DNA of 64,000 nucleotides from Methylobacterium brachiatum (GCF_020523825.1 NZ_JAJALK010000001.1:682001-746000), one strand, 5' to 3'. Shown: positions 46,543-57,838, numbered from the stretch's first letter. Translations and numbers: made by a program. Notes: generated from the sequence alone by a model not told the origin.

Positions 46543-47712
46543 ATGACGCGCGCCTGCATCGTGGGCTGGGCCCACAGCCCCTTCGGCAAACTCGAGGAAC
46601 CGGATGTCGAGGCGCTGGTCGCGCGCGTGTCCGGCGAAGCGCTGGCGCATGCGGGCGTCGAGGATTCCCAGGTCGACGGCATCTATGTCGGCGTCATGAA
46701 TACCGGCTTCTCGAAGCAGGGTTTCGAGGGGTCTCAGGTCGCCCTGAATCGACCGGGCCTCGCCCATGCGCCGGCGACGCATCTGGAGAATGCCTGCGCC
46801 ACCGGCTCGGCCGCGCTCTACGCGGCCCTCGACTTCGTCGATAGCGGCCGCGGCCGGATCGCCCTGGTGGTCGGTGCCGAGAAAATGACGGCGAAGTCCG
46901 TGGCTGAGACCGGCGACATCCTGCTCGGTGCCTCCTACCGGAAGGAGGAGGCCGACATCGAGGGCGGGTTTGCCGGCGTGTTCGGGCGGATCGCGGCGGG
47001 CTACTTCCAGCGCTACGGCGACCGCAGCGAGGAACTGGCGCGGATCGCTGCCAAGAACCACCGCAACGGCGTCGCCAACCCCTACGCGCAGCTGCGCAAG
47101 GATCTCGGCTTCGCGTTCTGCAACACGGTCTCCGACAAGAACCCCTACGTGGCGGCGCCGCTGCGCCGGACCGACTGCTCGCTGATCTCGGACGGCGCCG
47201 CCGCCCTCGTGGTCGCGGATGCCGAGACCGCCGAGGGGCTGGCGCGGGCGATCGGCTTCCGCGCCCGGGCGCATGTCAACGACATCCTGCCCCTGTCGCG
47301 CCGGGATCCGACCGAATTCAAGGGTGCGCGGCTCGCCTGGGAGAAGGCGCGGGCGCAGGCCGGGATCGGCAATGACGACCTGTCCTTCGTCGAGACGCAC
47401 GATTGCTTCACCATCGCCGAACTCATCGAGTACGAGGCGATGGGCCTGGCCGAGCCGGGCCAGGGCTACCGGGTCGTTCGCGAGGGCCTGACCGAGAAGG
47501 GCGGCCGCCTGCCGGTCAATCCCTCCGGCGGCCTGAAGGCCAAGGGCCATCCGGTCGGTGCCACCGGTGTCTCGATGCACGTGATGGCCTGCCTCCAGCT
47601 CATGGGTGAGGCCGGCGAGATGCAGGTCCCCGGCGCGAACCTGGCCGGGATCTTCAACATGGGCGGCGCGGCGGTGGCCAATTACGTGTCGATCCTGGAG
47701 CGGCGGCGGTAG
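46543..47712 (+). CDS. thiolase family protein (acetyl-CoA acetyltransferase, SCP2-type)
   Basis: This 389-residue thiolase-fold protein has nucleophile C85 (ENACATGS), ETHDCFTIAE and the loop NPSGGLKAKGHPVGATG. It ends NMGGAAVANY, so the second catalytic cysteine of classical thiolases (CxG) is not at the usual place; this is the SCP2-thiolase-like pattern. It probably performs thiolytic cleavage or condensation of an unusual acyl-CoA. The ATG at 46543 has GGGAGG-like sequence upstream. It follows the IlvD/Edd gene on the same strand. Confidence 0.88.
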   Translation: MTRACIVGWAHSPFGKLEEPDVEALVARVSGEALAHAGVEDSQVDGIYVGVMNTGFSKQGFEGSQVALNRPGLAHAPATHLENACATGSAALYAALDFVDSGRGRIALVVGAEKMTAKSVAETGDILLGASYRKEEADIEGGFAGVFGRIAAGYFQRYGDRSEELARIAAKNHRNGVANPYAQLRKDLGFAFCNTVSDKNPYVAAPLRRTDCSLISDGAAALVVADAETAEGLARAIGFRARAHVNDILPLSRRDPTEFKGARLAWEKARAQAGIGNDDLSFVETHDCFTIAELIEYEAMGLAEPGQGYRVVREGLTEKGGRLPVNPSGGLKAKGHPVGATGVSMHVMACLQLMGEAGEMQVPGANLAGIFNMGGAAVANYVSILERRR

Positions 47713-47756
47713 CGCCACTCCTTATCGGGCCAGCGGAGGAGGGGGATGACTCCCCC

Positions 47757-49049
47757 TCAGCCGAGCTTGTCGAGCGCCTGCTTGAGGTCGGCGATCAGGT
47801 CGGCCTCGTTCTCCAGGCCGATCGACAGCCGCACGGTCTCGGGACCGACCTGGGCGGCTTCCTTCTCGTGCTCCGGCAATTGCCGGTGCGTGGTCGAGGA
47901 CGGGTGGATCGCCAGCGACTTGATCTCGCCGATGTTCACGAGGTGCGAGATCAGCTCCAGCCCGGCGATGAAGGCCAGCGCCGCCGGCTCGCCGCCCTTC
48001 AGCGCGAAGGTGAAGATCGAGCCCGGCCCCTGCGGGGTGTAGCGCTGCGCCAGCTCCTCCCCGGTCTGGCCGGGCAGGCCCGGATAGCTCACCCAGGCCA
48101 CCGCCGGATGGTCCTTGAGGAAGGCCGCCACCGCCCGGGCATTGGCGCAGTGGCGCTCCATGCGCAGCGGCAGCGTCTCGATGCCCATCAGGGTGAGGAA
48201 CGCGTTCATCGGCGACAGGCCGGGGCCGAGGTCGCGCAGGCCGAAGAACCGGCAGGCCGCCGCGAAGGGTGTCTCCGGGAAGCTCTTGGTCAGGACCAGG
48301 CCGTCATAGTCCGGCCAGGGCTCGGTGATCAGGTTGTAGCCGCTGGTCCGGGTCCAGTCGAAGGCACCGGCATCGCAGATCATGCCGCCGATGGTCTGGC
48401 CGGAGCCGCCCAGGAACTTCGAGGTCGAGTGCACGACGATGTCGGCCCCGTGCTCGATCGGCCGGATCAGGGCCGGCGAGGCCAGGGTGTTGTCGACGAC
48501 GAGGGGCAGGCCGTGACGGCGCGCCACCGCGGCGATGCCGGCGAGATCCATCACCGACGCGCAGGGGTTCACGATCGATTCGCAGATGATCGCCCGGCAC
48601 TCCGGCGTGATCGCGGCCTCGAAATCCGCGGGGGTCATGCCGCGGGCGAAGCGCGGCTTCAGGTCGTAGCGGCCGTCGAGGCGGCGCATCAGGCCGAGGG
48701 AGCCGCCGAACAGGCGCGGCGAGGCCACGTAGGCGTCGCCGCTCTTCATCAGCGTCATCAGCACGAGCAGCATCGCCGATTGCCCGGACGACACCGCGAC
48801 GCCCGCCTTGGCGCCTTCCAGGTCGGCGACCCGGCGCTCCAGGGCGGCCACCGTCGGGTTCGAGCCCCGCGAATAGGAGAAGCCGGACCGGCGGCCCGCG
48901 AAGATGTCGGCCGCCTGTTCGGTGGAATCGAACACGAAGCCGTTGGTGAAGTAGATCGGCTGGATCCGGGCGCCGGTGGCGGGGTCCGGCGCCGCGCCGG
49001 CATGGATGGCCCGGGTCGCGAAACGGTGCTTGCGGCTCAATTCCGTCAT
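47757..49049 (-). CDS. O-acetylhomoserine sulfhydrylase-type enzyme (MetY/MetZ)
   Basis: This 430-residue PLP enzyme of the Cys/Met metabolism family has PLP lysine K211 (HSTSKFLGG), phosphate-binding SSGQSAM near 87 and VDNTLASP. The N-terminus ([20 protein letters not shown]) and length fit MetY (O-acetylhomoserine) better than the shorter MetZ (O-succinylhomoserine). It makes homocysteine from an activated homoserine and sulfide. I start at the ATG at 49049; the frame is open upstream but reads into the next gene. No SAM riboswitch is visible in the 58 bases upstream. Confidence 0.9.
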   Translation of the reverse strand: MTELSRKHRFATRAIHAGAAPDPATGARIQPIYFTNGFVFDSTEQAADIFAGRRSGFSYSRGSNPTVAALERRVADLEGAKAGVAVSSGQSAMLLVLMTLMKSGDAYVASPRLFGGSLGLMRRLDGRYDLKPRFARGMTPADFEAAITPECRAIICESIVNPCASVMDLAGIAAVARRHGLPLVVDNTLASPALIRPIEHGADIVVHSTSKFLGGSGQTIGGMICDAGAFDWTRTSGYNLITEPWPDYDGLVLTKSFPETPFAAACRFFGLRDLGPGLSPMNAFLTLMGIETLPLRMERHCANARAVAAFLKDHPAVAWVSYPGLPGQTGEELAQRYTPQGPGSIFTFALKGGEPAALAFIAGLELISHLVNIGEIKSLAIHPSSTTHRQLPEHEKEAAQVGPETVRLSIGLENEADLIADLKQALDKLG

Positions 49050-49107
49050 GGCTCTCGGTCGGCTGTTCGGCGCCCGGATCGTCGCTGCGCCCGAGCCGGA
49101 AGAGGCT

Positions 49108-49494
49108 TCACGCCGCGCGACGGATGAAGGCCTGCAGGGTTCGGACCAGGGTGGTCGGCTCGTAGGGCTTCGGGATGAACCGGGCGCCCTCCGGCATGTC
49201 GTTGGGGCCGGGCGTGCCCATGCCGGACACGACCAGCACGGGAATTGTCGGCCAGCGATGCGCCACGAGGCGGGCCAGGGCGAACCCGTCCATCGAGCCC
49301 TGCGGCATGTCGACATCCGTCATCAGGACGCCGACATCGTCGCGGTTTTCCAGGACCTTGAGCGCTTTGTCGGCGTGGCTGGCTTCCAGCACGGTAAATC
49401 CGGCATCCGCCAGGGTGTCGGACGCCTCCATGAGCAGGAGGCCGTCATCCTCCACCAGCAGCACGACGGGTTGGTCGGACGGGCTCTCTGTCAT
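49108..49494 (-). CDS. single-domain response regulator (CheY-like receiver)
   Basis: This protein has 128 residues, a receiver domain only. The acidic pair is in LLVEDDG, the phospho-acceptor is D60 (MTDVDMPQ), the switch Ser in VVSGMG and the conserved Lys in IPKPY. There is no output domain. A phosphorelay or general stress signalling role is possible; no histidine kinase is adjacent. It is upstream of the sulfhydrylase gene on the same strand, 58 bases away. Confidence 0.92.
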   Translation of the reverse strand: MTESPSDQPVVLLVEDDGLLLMEASDTLADAGFTVLEASHADKALKVLENRDDVGVLMTDVDMPQGSMDGFALARLVAHRWPTIPVLVVSGMGTPGPNDMPEGARFIPKPYEPTTLVRTLQAFIRRAA

Positions 49495-49592
49495 CAGACC
49501 TGCGGAGGTTCAGTCGCGACGCGCGAAGCCCGCGCCGTATTCCCCGTACCTGCCCCCGTCAAGGCGCGGGGGCCGGGCGTAGGACAGCCGTC

Positions 49593-50249
49593 TCAGGCCG
49601 CCTCCTCGCGCTTGCCCAGGCGCTTGTCGAGATAGGTGTCAACGGTCTGGGTCAGCTCGTCCACCTTGCCGTCGAAGAAGTGGTTGGCGCCCTCGACCAC
49701 CTGGTGCTCGATGATCACGCCCTTCTGGACCTTCACCTTCTCGATCACCGGCATGACCTCGCGGGCCGGCGCGACCCGGTCTTCGGAGCCGTGGACGAAC
49801 AGGCCGGAAGACGGGCAGGGGGCCAGGAAGGTGAAGTCGAAGCGGTTGGCCATGGCGGCGATCGAGATGAAACCCTCGATCTCCGGTCGGCGCATGAGCA
49901 GCTGCATCCCGATCCACGCGCCGAAGGACACGCCGGCGATCCAGCACGACTTCGCCTCCGGGTTGACCGACTGCACCCAGTCGAGCGCCGCAGCCGCGTC
50001 GGACAGCTCGCCCGAACCGTGGTCGAACGAGCCCTGGCTGCGCCCGACCCCGCGGAAATTGAAGCGCAGGGCTGCGAAGCCGCGATTGGCGAAGGTGTAG
50101 AAAAGGTTGTACACAATTTGATTGTTCATCGTGCCCCCGAACTGGGGGTGCGGATGCAGCACGATGGCGATCGGCGCGCCGCGCTTCTTGGGGGCCTGGT
50201 AACGGCCTTCCAGACGTCCGGCCGGGCCGGTGAAGATGACTTCAGGCAT
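49593..50249 (-). CDS. alpha/beta hydrolase (COG2945-like)
   Basis: This 218-residue hydrolase has the family lead HPHPQFGGTMNN, nucleophile S108 (GVSFGA), acid in HGSEDRVAP and His in GANHFF. Members are serine hydrolases of unknown physiological substrate, often called KANL3/Tex30-like or dienelactone-hydrolase-like. It is divergent from the SUF operon across a 274-base gap that holds two Irr/ICE-like boxes, so it may share iron control. Confidence 0.87.
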   Translation of the reverse strand: MPEVIFTGPAGRLEGRYQAPKKRGAPIAIVLHPHPQFGGTMNNQIVYNLFYTFANRGFAALRFNFRGVGRSQGSFDHGSGELSDAAAALDWVQSVNPEAKSCWIAGVSFGAWIGMQLLMRRPEIEGFISIAAMANRFDFTFLAPCPSSGLFVHGSEDRVAPAREVMPVIEKVKVQKGVIIEHQVVEGANHFFDGKVDELTQTVDTYLDKRLGKREEAA

Positions 50250-50342
50250 CGTTCGACTCTCGTTTCAGCGGTCGCCGGCCGCGCGATCGTGGGCAGTGAA
50301 AAGGCAGCCTTGACTCACCGCACGCACACCATACAAACGCTC

Positions 50343-50357
50343 TTAGAACAGTTCTAG
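50343..50357. promoter_or_regulatory. Irr/ICE-like iron-control box 1
   Basis: TTAGAACAGTTCTAG is a near-perfect inverted repeat of the TTAGAA-N3-TTCTAA type that binds the alphaproteobacterial iron regulator Irr. It lies 167 bases upstream of the first SUF operon gene and 94 bases upstream of the divergent hydrolase gene. Confidence 0.6.
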
Positions 50358-50361
50358 GCGA

Positions 50362-50376
50362 TTAGAACTATTCTAA
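50362..50376. promoter_or_regulatory. Irr/ICE-like iron-control box 2
   Basis: TTAGAACTATTCTAA is a perfect TTAGAA-N3-TTCTAA palindrome. It begins 19 bases after the start of box 1, two helical turns, so two Irr dimers could bind the same face of the DNA. The pair precedes the SUF operon. Confidence 0.65.
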
Positions 50377-50523
50377 AGTAGGTGAGCTTGCGGGAAATGC
50401 TTGCTCCCTGCACCAGCCGTTCGGTTGGCGAGACCTCATTTGTCGGCGCGCCTTAGCACGGCGGACCGGTGCGCGGGCAAGGAATTGTAACGCGCCGTAC
50501 CCAGGGGACGACACGGAATCAGC

Positions 50524-51693
50524 ATGAGCCGGGCCCGCGCCTATCTCGATCACAACGCGACTGCCCCGGTCCGCCCGGCCGTGGCAGAGGCGGTGGCGCG
50601 CGCGCTGATGCTCCCCGGGAACCCCTCGTCGATCCATCAGGAGGGCCGTGCCGCCCGCGCGGCCCTGGAATCCGCCCGCGGGCAGGTCGCCGCCCTGGTG
50701 GGTGCCAGCCCGGCGCAGGTGGTGTTCACCAGCGGCGGGACGGAGGCCGCGAATGCGGTCCTGTCCGGGGCGCTCGGGCGCCGTGGGCAGCCGAAGCCGA
50801 CGCGGCTGCTGCATTCGGCGACGGAGCACCCCTGCGTGGCCGCCGGCCACCGTTTCCCCGAGGGCGCGGTCGAGCAGCTCCCGGTCACCCCCGACGGCGT
50901 GATCGACCTCGCTGTCCTCGAACGCCGGCTCGCCGCGCTGGCGGATGAGAGCTTGCTGATCTCGGTCCATGCCGCCAACAACGAGACCGGGGCGGTCCAG
51001 CCCCTGGCCGACATCGTCGCCCTGGCGCGCGCGCATGGCTCCGCGCTGGTGCACAGCGATGCCGTGCAGGCTGTGGGCAAGATCGCCCTCGACATGGGCG
51101 CCCTCGGGCTCGATGCGCTCACCCTGTCGGGCCACAAATTCGCGGCCCCGAAGGGCGTCGGCGCGATGATCCTCGCCGACGACGTGGCCCTGGACGACGC
51201 CTTCCTGCGCGGCGGCGGGCAGGAGCGCCGGCAGCGCTGCGGGACCGAGTGCTTGCCGGCCATCGTCGGCATGGGCGAGGCGGCGCGGCTCGCCGGCGAG
51301 GCGCTCGACCGGGAGGCCGCACGCCTCTCGGGCCTGCGCGACCGGATCGAGACCGGCCTCCTTGCCCAGGCGCCCGACGCGGTGGTGTTCGCTGCCCGCG
51401 CCGTGCGCCTCCCCAACACGCTCAGCTTCGCGGTCCCGGGTCTCGATGCCCCCGCGGCGCTGATCGCCCTCGATCTCGCCGGCGTGGCGGTGTCGTCCGG
51501 CTCGGCTTGCTCCTCGGGCAAGGTCGCACGCTCGGCGACGCTGACGGCGATGGGCGTCGATCCCAAGCTTGCCGGGGGGGCGCTGCGCGTCAGCCTCGGC
51601 TGGAACACGGTGGACGAGGATGCGTCATGCTTTCTCGACGCCTTCGAACGGGTCTTGCAGCCCCTATATAAGCGGCGAGGGTGCGCGGCCTGA
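50524..51693 (+). CDS. cysteine desulfurase, NifS/IscS type
   Basis: This 389-residue PLP enzyme has PLP lysine in LSGHKFAAPKG and the persulfide cysteine in SSGSACSSGK on the long mobile loop, which marks group I (IscS/NifS) enzymes. It opens YLDHNATAPVRP. It is the first gene of the SUF operon, 69 bases before sufB, and the operon also has its own SufS further on, so two desulfurases of different types are encoded together. Iron-responsive expression is expected from the Irr boxes upstream. Confidence 0.93.
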   Translation: MSRARAYLDHNATAPVRPAVAEAVARALMLPGNPSSIHQEGRAARAALESARGQVAALVGASPAQVVFTSGGTEAANAVLSGALGRRGQPKPTRLLHSATEHPCVAAGHRFPEGAVEQLPVTPDGVIDLAVLERRLAALADESLLISVHAANNETGAVQPLADIVALARAHGSALVHSDAVQAVGKIALDMGALGLDALTLSGHKFAAPKGVGAMILADDVALDDAFLRGGGQERRQRCGTECLPAIVGMGEAARLAGEALDREAARLSGLRDRIETGLLAQAPDAVVFAARAVRLPNTLSFAVPGLDAPAALIALDLAGVAVSSGSACSSGKVARSATLTAMGVDPKLAGGALRVSLGWNTVDEDASCFLDAFERVLQPLYKRRGCAA

Positions 51694-51762
51694 GCGGCCG
51701 CGTCCCACGCTTTCCGAAAGACGCTTCCCGGTCCTTGAAACCGGGCTTGCCAGGAGACGCTG

Positions 51763-53232
<1,470 letters not shown>

Positions 53233-53426
53233 GTCCGAAGTCAATCGGATACCCCAGGCGATCGCGGCACCCCCGCGGTCGCTTTCCGGATCGCGTGACG
53301 GCTCTCACGCGCGGCATCCGGAGCTGAAGGCCTTCGAAATGGCCGTCTCGGTGACGGCGATAAGGAACTGACGGCACGCGGTCGGCGCATGAACCCGGCT
53401 CGCCGTTCGATAGGACTTGAACTAAC

Positions 53427-54179
53427 ATGTTGGAAATCAAGAACCTCGTCGTGCAGATCGAGGACAACCGCATCCTGAACGGCCTGAACCTGACCGTGAA
53501 CGACGGTGAGGTCGCGGCGATCATGGGGCCGAACGGGTCGGGCAAATCGACCCTGTCCTACGTCATCGCCGGCAAGGAGGACTACGAGGTCCTCGACGGC
53601 GAGATCCTGCTCGACGGGCAGAACGTGCTGGAGATGGCCGCCGACGAGCGCGCCGCGGCCGGCATCTTCCTGGCCTTCCAGTACCCGCTGGAGATCCCCG
53701 GCGTCGGCACCATGACCTTCTTGAAGGCGTGCCTGAACGCGCAGCGCAAGGCGCGCGGCGAGGCGGAGATCTCGACCCCGGACTTCATCCGCAAGGTCAA
53801 CGCCGCGGCCGACAAGCTCGAGATCAACAAGGAGATGCTCAAGCGCGCCCTCAATGTCGGCTTCTCCGGCGGCGAGAAGAAGCGCATGGAGATCCTCCAG
53901 ATGGCGCTGCTCGAGCCAAAATTCTGCGTGCTCGACGAGACCGATTCCGGCCTCGATATCGATGCCCTGCGCATCGTCTCCGAGGGCGTGAACGCGCTAC
54001 GCGCGCAGGGCCGCTCGTTCCTGGTGATCACCCACTACCAGCGTCTGCTCAACCACATCGTGCCCGACACCGTGCACGTCATGTCGAAGGGCCAGATCGT
54101 GAAGACCGGCGGCAAGGACCTGGCGCTCGAGCTCGAAGCGTCGGGCTATGCCGAGTACCGCACCAACGAGGCCGCGTAA
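53427..54179 (+). CDS. sufC: Fe-S cluster assembly ATPase SufC
   Basis: This 250-residue ABC-type ATPase has Walker [10 protein letters not shown] near residue 33, signature [11 protein letters not shown] and Walker [16 protein letters not shown], where DET replaces DEP as in other SufC proteins. It drives conformational change in SufB and SufD. sufD follows after four bases. Confidence 0.97.
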   Translation: MLEIKNLVVQIEDNRILNGLNLTVNDGEVAAIMGPNGSGKSTLSYVIAGKEDYEVLDGEILLDGQNVLEMAADERAAAGIFLAFQYPLEIPGVGTMTFLKACLNAQRKARGEAEISTPDFIRKVNAAADKLEINKEMLKRALNVGFSGGEKKRMEILQMALLEPKFCVLDETDSGLDIDALRIVSEGVNALRAQGRSFLVITHYQRLLNHIVPDTVHVMSKGQIVKTGGKDLALELEASGYAEYRTNEAA

Positions 54180-54183
54180 GCCC

Positions 54184-55506
54184 ATGGCCGACATCCAGAA
54201 CCTGCGCACCAGCGCCGAGACCGGGCTGTCGAACCTGTTCGAAGCCGCGCGTAAGGGCTTCGCTTCGGAAGAGGCGATCGCCCGCGAGGAGGCGTTCCGC
54301 TTCTTCGAGGCCGCCGGCTTGCCGAGCCGGCGCGTCGAGGCGTTCAAGTACACCGACTTGCGCGCCGCCATGAAGGAGGCGGTCCCGCCGGCCGAGGCGC
54401 CGTCGCCCGAGGTCGCTCAGGCCGCCGTCGCGTCGGCCAAGGGGTTTGCCGGCCTCGATGCCGCGCGCCTGACCTTCGTGAACGGTCATCTGATCCGTCC
54501 GCTGTCGGACCTAGACGGCTTGCCGGCCGGCCTCACCGTCACGCCGCTCAACGACGCGATGGGCAAGGGCGATGCGCGCCTGCGTCTGCTGGCCCCGGTC
54601 GAGCAGGCGCGGGAGAACCCGGTCTTCCAGCTCAACACCGCGTTCCTGGCCGACGGCGCCCTGATCTCGGTCGCCCCCGGCACGAAGATCGAGCGGGCGC
54701 TGCATCTGCGCTTCGTCGGCACCGGGTCGGAGGGTTTCTCGACCGCCACCCGCGTGCTGGTCGATCTCGGCGCGGGTGCCGAGCTGACCCTGCTGGAAAG
54801 CCACGAGGGGCCGGACGACATCACCTACCAGCCGAACGATGCGCTCGACGTGCGCGTCGGCATGCAGGCGGTGTTCCGCCACGCCCGGCTCAACCGCGAG
54901 GGCAAGGCCGCCATCGCGCTCTCGACGATCAGCGTGCGTCTCGACGACGAGGCGCGCCTGGAGACGGTCAACCTGGTCACGGGTGCCGTCCTCTCCCGCC
55001 ACCAGATCTTCATGCATGTCGCGGGCGAGAACGTGAACGCCGTCGTCAACGGCGCCGCGATGCTGGGCGACGGTCAGCTGGCGGACTCGACCCTGCTGGC
55101 CGACCATGCCGCCGTCGGCGGCGTCGGCCGGGAGATGTTCAAGACGGTGATCGACGGGGACGCCACCGGGGTGTTCCAGGGCAAGATCATCGTGCGCCAG
55201 GCGGCCCAGCAGACCGACGGCAAGATGAAGTCGGATTGCCTGCTCCTCAGCGACGAGGGGCAGATGATGAACAAGCCGGAGCTGGAGATCTTCGCCGACG
55301 ACGTCGCCTGCGGCCACGGCGCCACCTGCGGCGCGCCGGACGAGGACCTGCTGTTCTACCTGATGGCCCGCGGCCTGCCCCGCGCGGTGGCCGAGAGCCT
55401 GCTGGTCCAGGCCTTCATCGGCGAGGCGGTCGAGTCGGTCTCGCACGAGGGCGCCCGCGCGGCGCTGATCGGCGAGATCGAGGCCTGGCTCGCCGCGCGC
55501 GCCTGA
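54184..55506 (+). CDS. sufD: Fe-S cluster assembly protein SufD
   Basis: This 440-residue SufB paralogue lacks the scaffold cysteines and has a helical N-terminus. The beta-helix core has VLVDLGAGAELTLLESH and QTDGKMKSDCLLLS, and the C-terminal helix pair has GATCGAPDEDLLFYLMARGLP. It binds SufC and SufB and is needed for iron acquisition. The ATG at 54184 is fixed by spacing from sufC and by the family N-terminus. Confidence 0.95.
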   Translation: MADIQNLRTSAETGLSNLFEAARKGFASEEAIAREEAFRFFEAAGLPSRRVEAFKYTDLRAAMKEAVPPAEAPSPEVAQAAVASAKGFAGLDAARLTFVNGHLIRPLSDLDGLPAGLTVTPLNDAMGKGDARLRLLAPVEQARENPVFQLNTAFLADGALISVAPGTKIERALHLRFVGTGSEGFSTATRVLVDLGAGAELTLLESHEGPDDITYQPNDALDVRVGMQAVFRHARLNREGKAAIALSTISVRLDDEARLETVNLVTGAVLSRHQIFMHVAGENVNAVVNGAAMLGDGQLADSTLLADHAAVGGVGREMFKTVIDGDATGVFQGKIIVRQAAQQTDGKMKSDCLLLSDEGQMMNKPELEIFADDVACGHGATCGAPDEDLLFYLMARGLPRAVAESLLVQAFIGEAVESVSHEGARAALIGEIEAWLAARA

Positions 55507-55610
55507 CCCATCGGCCGATCTCGTCCCGAGGTCGGCCGGGAATGCGAACCCGAACCCCCGGAACCCGGCAAGGCCGTCGCGTTGGGCGGTTCGTGGGTCG
55601 CCAAGAACTT

Positions 55611-55634
55611 CGGAGGCCTCTGCCGAGACCTCCG
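55611..55634 (+). terminator. hairpin between sufD and sufS
   Basis: CGGAGGCCTC/GAGACCTCCG has nine Watson-Crick pairs. The tenth position is C-A, a mismatch in either transcript direction, and the loop is four bases. CTTCTCTCC follows. It lies in a 194-base gap inside the operon, so it may attenuate or process the transcript between sufD and sufS. Confidence 0.4.
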
Positions 55635-55700
55635 CTTCTCTCCGGCCCCTCGGATCGAGGTGGCCCATGGGACGGACTTAGGTCTCAGAAGGTCGCGACA

Positions 55701-56945
55701 ATGAACGCACCCGTCCTCACCAAAGGCTACGACGTCGCGGCGGTCCGCAAGGACTTCCCGATCCTGTCGCAGACGGTCTACGGCAAGCCGCTGGTCTATC
55801 TCGACAATGCCGCCTCGGCGCAGAAGCCCCGGCAGGTGATCGACGCCATGGTCTCCTGCATGGAGACCGGCTACGCCAACGTCCATCGCGGCCTGCACTT
55901 CATGGCGAACGCCGCCACGGAGGGGTTCGAGGGTGCCCGCGAGACGACGCGCCAGTTCCTCAACGCCGCCTCCACGGACGAGATCATCTTCACCCGCAAC
56001 GCCACCGAGGCCTACAACCTCGTGGCCTCCAGCATGGGCTGGGCCGGGCTGATCGGCGAGGGTGACGAGATCATCCTGTCGATCATGGAGCATCACTCCA
56101 ACATCGTGCCCTGGCACTTCCTGCGCGAGCGCCGCGGAGCCGTGATCAAGTGGGCGCCGGTCGACGAGGACGGCAACTTCCTGGTCGACGAATACGAGAA
56201 GCTGTTCACGCCGCGCACCAAGATGGTGGCGATCACCCAGATGTCGAACGTGCTGGGCACGGTGACGCCGGCCGCGGAGATCGTCCGCATCGCCCATGCT
56301 CACGGTGTGCCGGTTCTGCTCGACGGCGCACAGAGCGCCGTCCACCAACCGATCGACGTGCGCGCGCTGGACTGCGACTTCTTCATCTTCACCGGCCACA
56401 AGGTCTACGGCCCGACCGGCATCGGCGTCCTCTACGGCAAGAAGGAATGGCTGGAGCGGCTGCCCCCCTATCAGGGCGGCGGCGAGATGATCCGGACCGT
56501 CAGCCAGGATACGGTGACCTACAACGACCCGCCGCACCGGTTCGAGGCCGGGACGCCGGCGATCGTCGAGGCGGTCGGGCTCGGGGCGGCGCTCGAATAC
56601 ATGCTAGGGTTGGGCCGGGAGAACATCGCCGCGCACGAGGCGATGCTGACCCGCTACGCCCACGAGCGTCTCGGGGCGATGAACGCCCTGCGGATCATCG
56701 GTACGGCCAAGGGCAAGGGCGGCGTCGTCAGCTTCGAGATGAAGGGGGCGCACGCCCACGACATCGCCACGGTGATCGACCGCCAGGGCGTGGCGGTGCG
56801 TGCCGGGACCCATTGCGCCATGCCGCTGCTCACGCGCTTCGGCGTGACATCCACCTGCCGGGCCTCGTTCGGCCTCTACACGACCACCGCCGAGATCGAT
56901 GCCCTTGCCGAGGCGCTCGGCAAAGCCGAGATGATGTTCGCCTGA
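55701..56945 (+). CDS. sufS: cysteine desulfurase SufS
   Basis: This 414-residue group II cysteine desulfurase has PLP lysine in FTGHKVYGPTGIG and the short-loop persulfide cysteine in RAGTHCAMPLL. SufS normally passes sulfur to SufE or SufU, and neither is encoded in this operon. The frame is open upstream, but the ATG at 55701 starts the family sequence (YDVAAVRKDFPILSQ). Confidence 0.96.
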   Translation: MNAPVLTKGYDVAAVRKDFPILSQTVYGKPLVYLDNAASAQKPRQVIDAMVSCMETGYANVHRGLHFMANAATEGFEGARETTRQFLNAASTDEIIFTRNATEAYNLVASSMGWAGLIGEGDEIILSIMEHHSNIVPWHFLRERRGAVIKWAPVDEDGNFLVDEYEKLFTPRTKMVAITQMSNVLGTVTPAAEIVRIAHAHGVPVLLDGAQSAVHQPIDVRALDCDFFIFTGHKVYGPTGIGVLYGKKEWLERLPPYQGGGEMIRTVSQDTVTYNDPPHRFEAGTPAIVEAVGLGAALEYMLGLGRENIAAHEAMLTRYAHERLGAMNALRIIGTAKGKGGVVSFEMKGAHAHDIATVIDRQGVAVRAGTHCAMPLLTRFGVTSTCRASFGLYTTTAEIDALAEALGKAEMMFA

Positions 56946-57037
56946 TCGGCGCAATGTCCCGACCCTGATTGTGCGGGCGATGCGCGAGCTGCGATGAAAC
57001 CGGTTCCGTCTGCGCGGGTCCGGGGGAGAAGAAAACC

Positions 57038-57421
57038 ATGAGCACCGACGCCACAATCACCGGCGGCGCCAACGCCCCCGCGGTCGAAGCCGCCTCGGCG
57101 ATCCCGCCGGCCGAGCTCGACCGGCTGACCGACGACATCGTCGCGGCGCTGAAATCCGTCTACGATCCGGAGATCCCGGCCGACATCTACGAGCTCGGCC
57201 TGATCTACAAGGTCGATATCGGCGACGACCGGAAGGTCGCGATCGACATGACGCTGACAGCCCCCGGCTGCCCCGTTGCCGGCGAGATGCCGGGCTGGGT
57301 CGAGAACGCGGTCAGCGCCGTGCCGGGCGTGCAATCCTGCGCGGTGACCATGGTGTTCGATCCGCCGTGGGATCAGAGCCGGATGTCGGACGAGGCCCGG
57401 GTCGCCCTCGACATGTGGTAG
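57038..57421 (+). CDS. sufT: SUF system protein SufT (DUF59/MIP18-like)
   Basis: This 127-residue protein has a Pro/Ala-rich N-terminus of about 25 residues and a DUF59 domain: YDPEIPADIYELGLIY, then MTLTAPGCPVAGEMP with the conserved cysteine. DUF59 proteins help mature Fe-S proteins. It is the last gene of the SUF operon here; a sufA (HesB/IscA) gene, which often follows in relatives, is not found before 58 kb. Confidence 0.92.
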   Translation: MSTDATITGGANAPAVEAASAIPPAELDRLTDDIVAALKSVYDPEIPADIYELGLIYKVDIGDDRKVAIDMTLTAPGCPVAGEMPGWVENAVSAVPGVQSCAVTMVFDPPWDQSRMSDEARVALDMW

Positions 57422-57838
57422 GGCGCGTCAGGCTGCTTCACGCCATGGGCTCGAAGCAGTCGATCGCAGAACACAGACACCCGTCGCACAGGCCCGACAA
57501 GGCGCGGTGGCCCATGCGACGGCGAAACCGTCGGGGATTTTGGGCCGATACCGGCAAAACACGACCGGTCCGGACAGACGGGATTATTATTCCCGCGATC
57601 GAACCCGCAGAGCCTTCGGTCGAGCGCGCCTCAAACACGCAGCATCCAGCGCTCGCGATGAAACGATAGACAAATCCATTATATCTCAGCTTGCTTCGAA
57701 TCGGACATTCAGCGCCAGCGCGCAGCCTTCGTGTATCAATCCAGACGGGTTTTTAAGCGTTCGCTAACCACGATTGCCCACAGCAGCAATCCGGCGGCCG
57801 GTATGCGCGGCGTCGCTTGATGCGAATGGTGGGGACGG
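57422..57838. other. 417-base intergenic region after the SUF operon
   Basis: No supportable gene. Arms CTGCTTC/GAAGCAG (57433-57459) could be a weak terminator. From about 57660 the DNA becomes AT-richer and carries the CtrA-like site listed separately. Confidence 0.5.
57753..57768. promoter_or_regulatory. CtrA-like site with one mismatch
   Basis: TTAA-N7-CTAAC differs from the consensus TTAA-N7-TTAAC by one base. It ends 70 bases before the gene at 57839. Confidence 0.4.

Noticed and set aside
49050..49107. SAM-II riboswitch upstream of the homoserine sulfhydrylase gene
   Set aside because: Such riboswitches occur before met genes in alphaproteobacteria, but the 58-base gap is short and I do not see the conserved core.
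57444..57669. 74-codon frame just after sufT
   Set aside because: It is rich in Arg, His and Pro, has no ribosome binding site and no resemblance to SufA; treated as non-coding.
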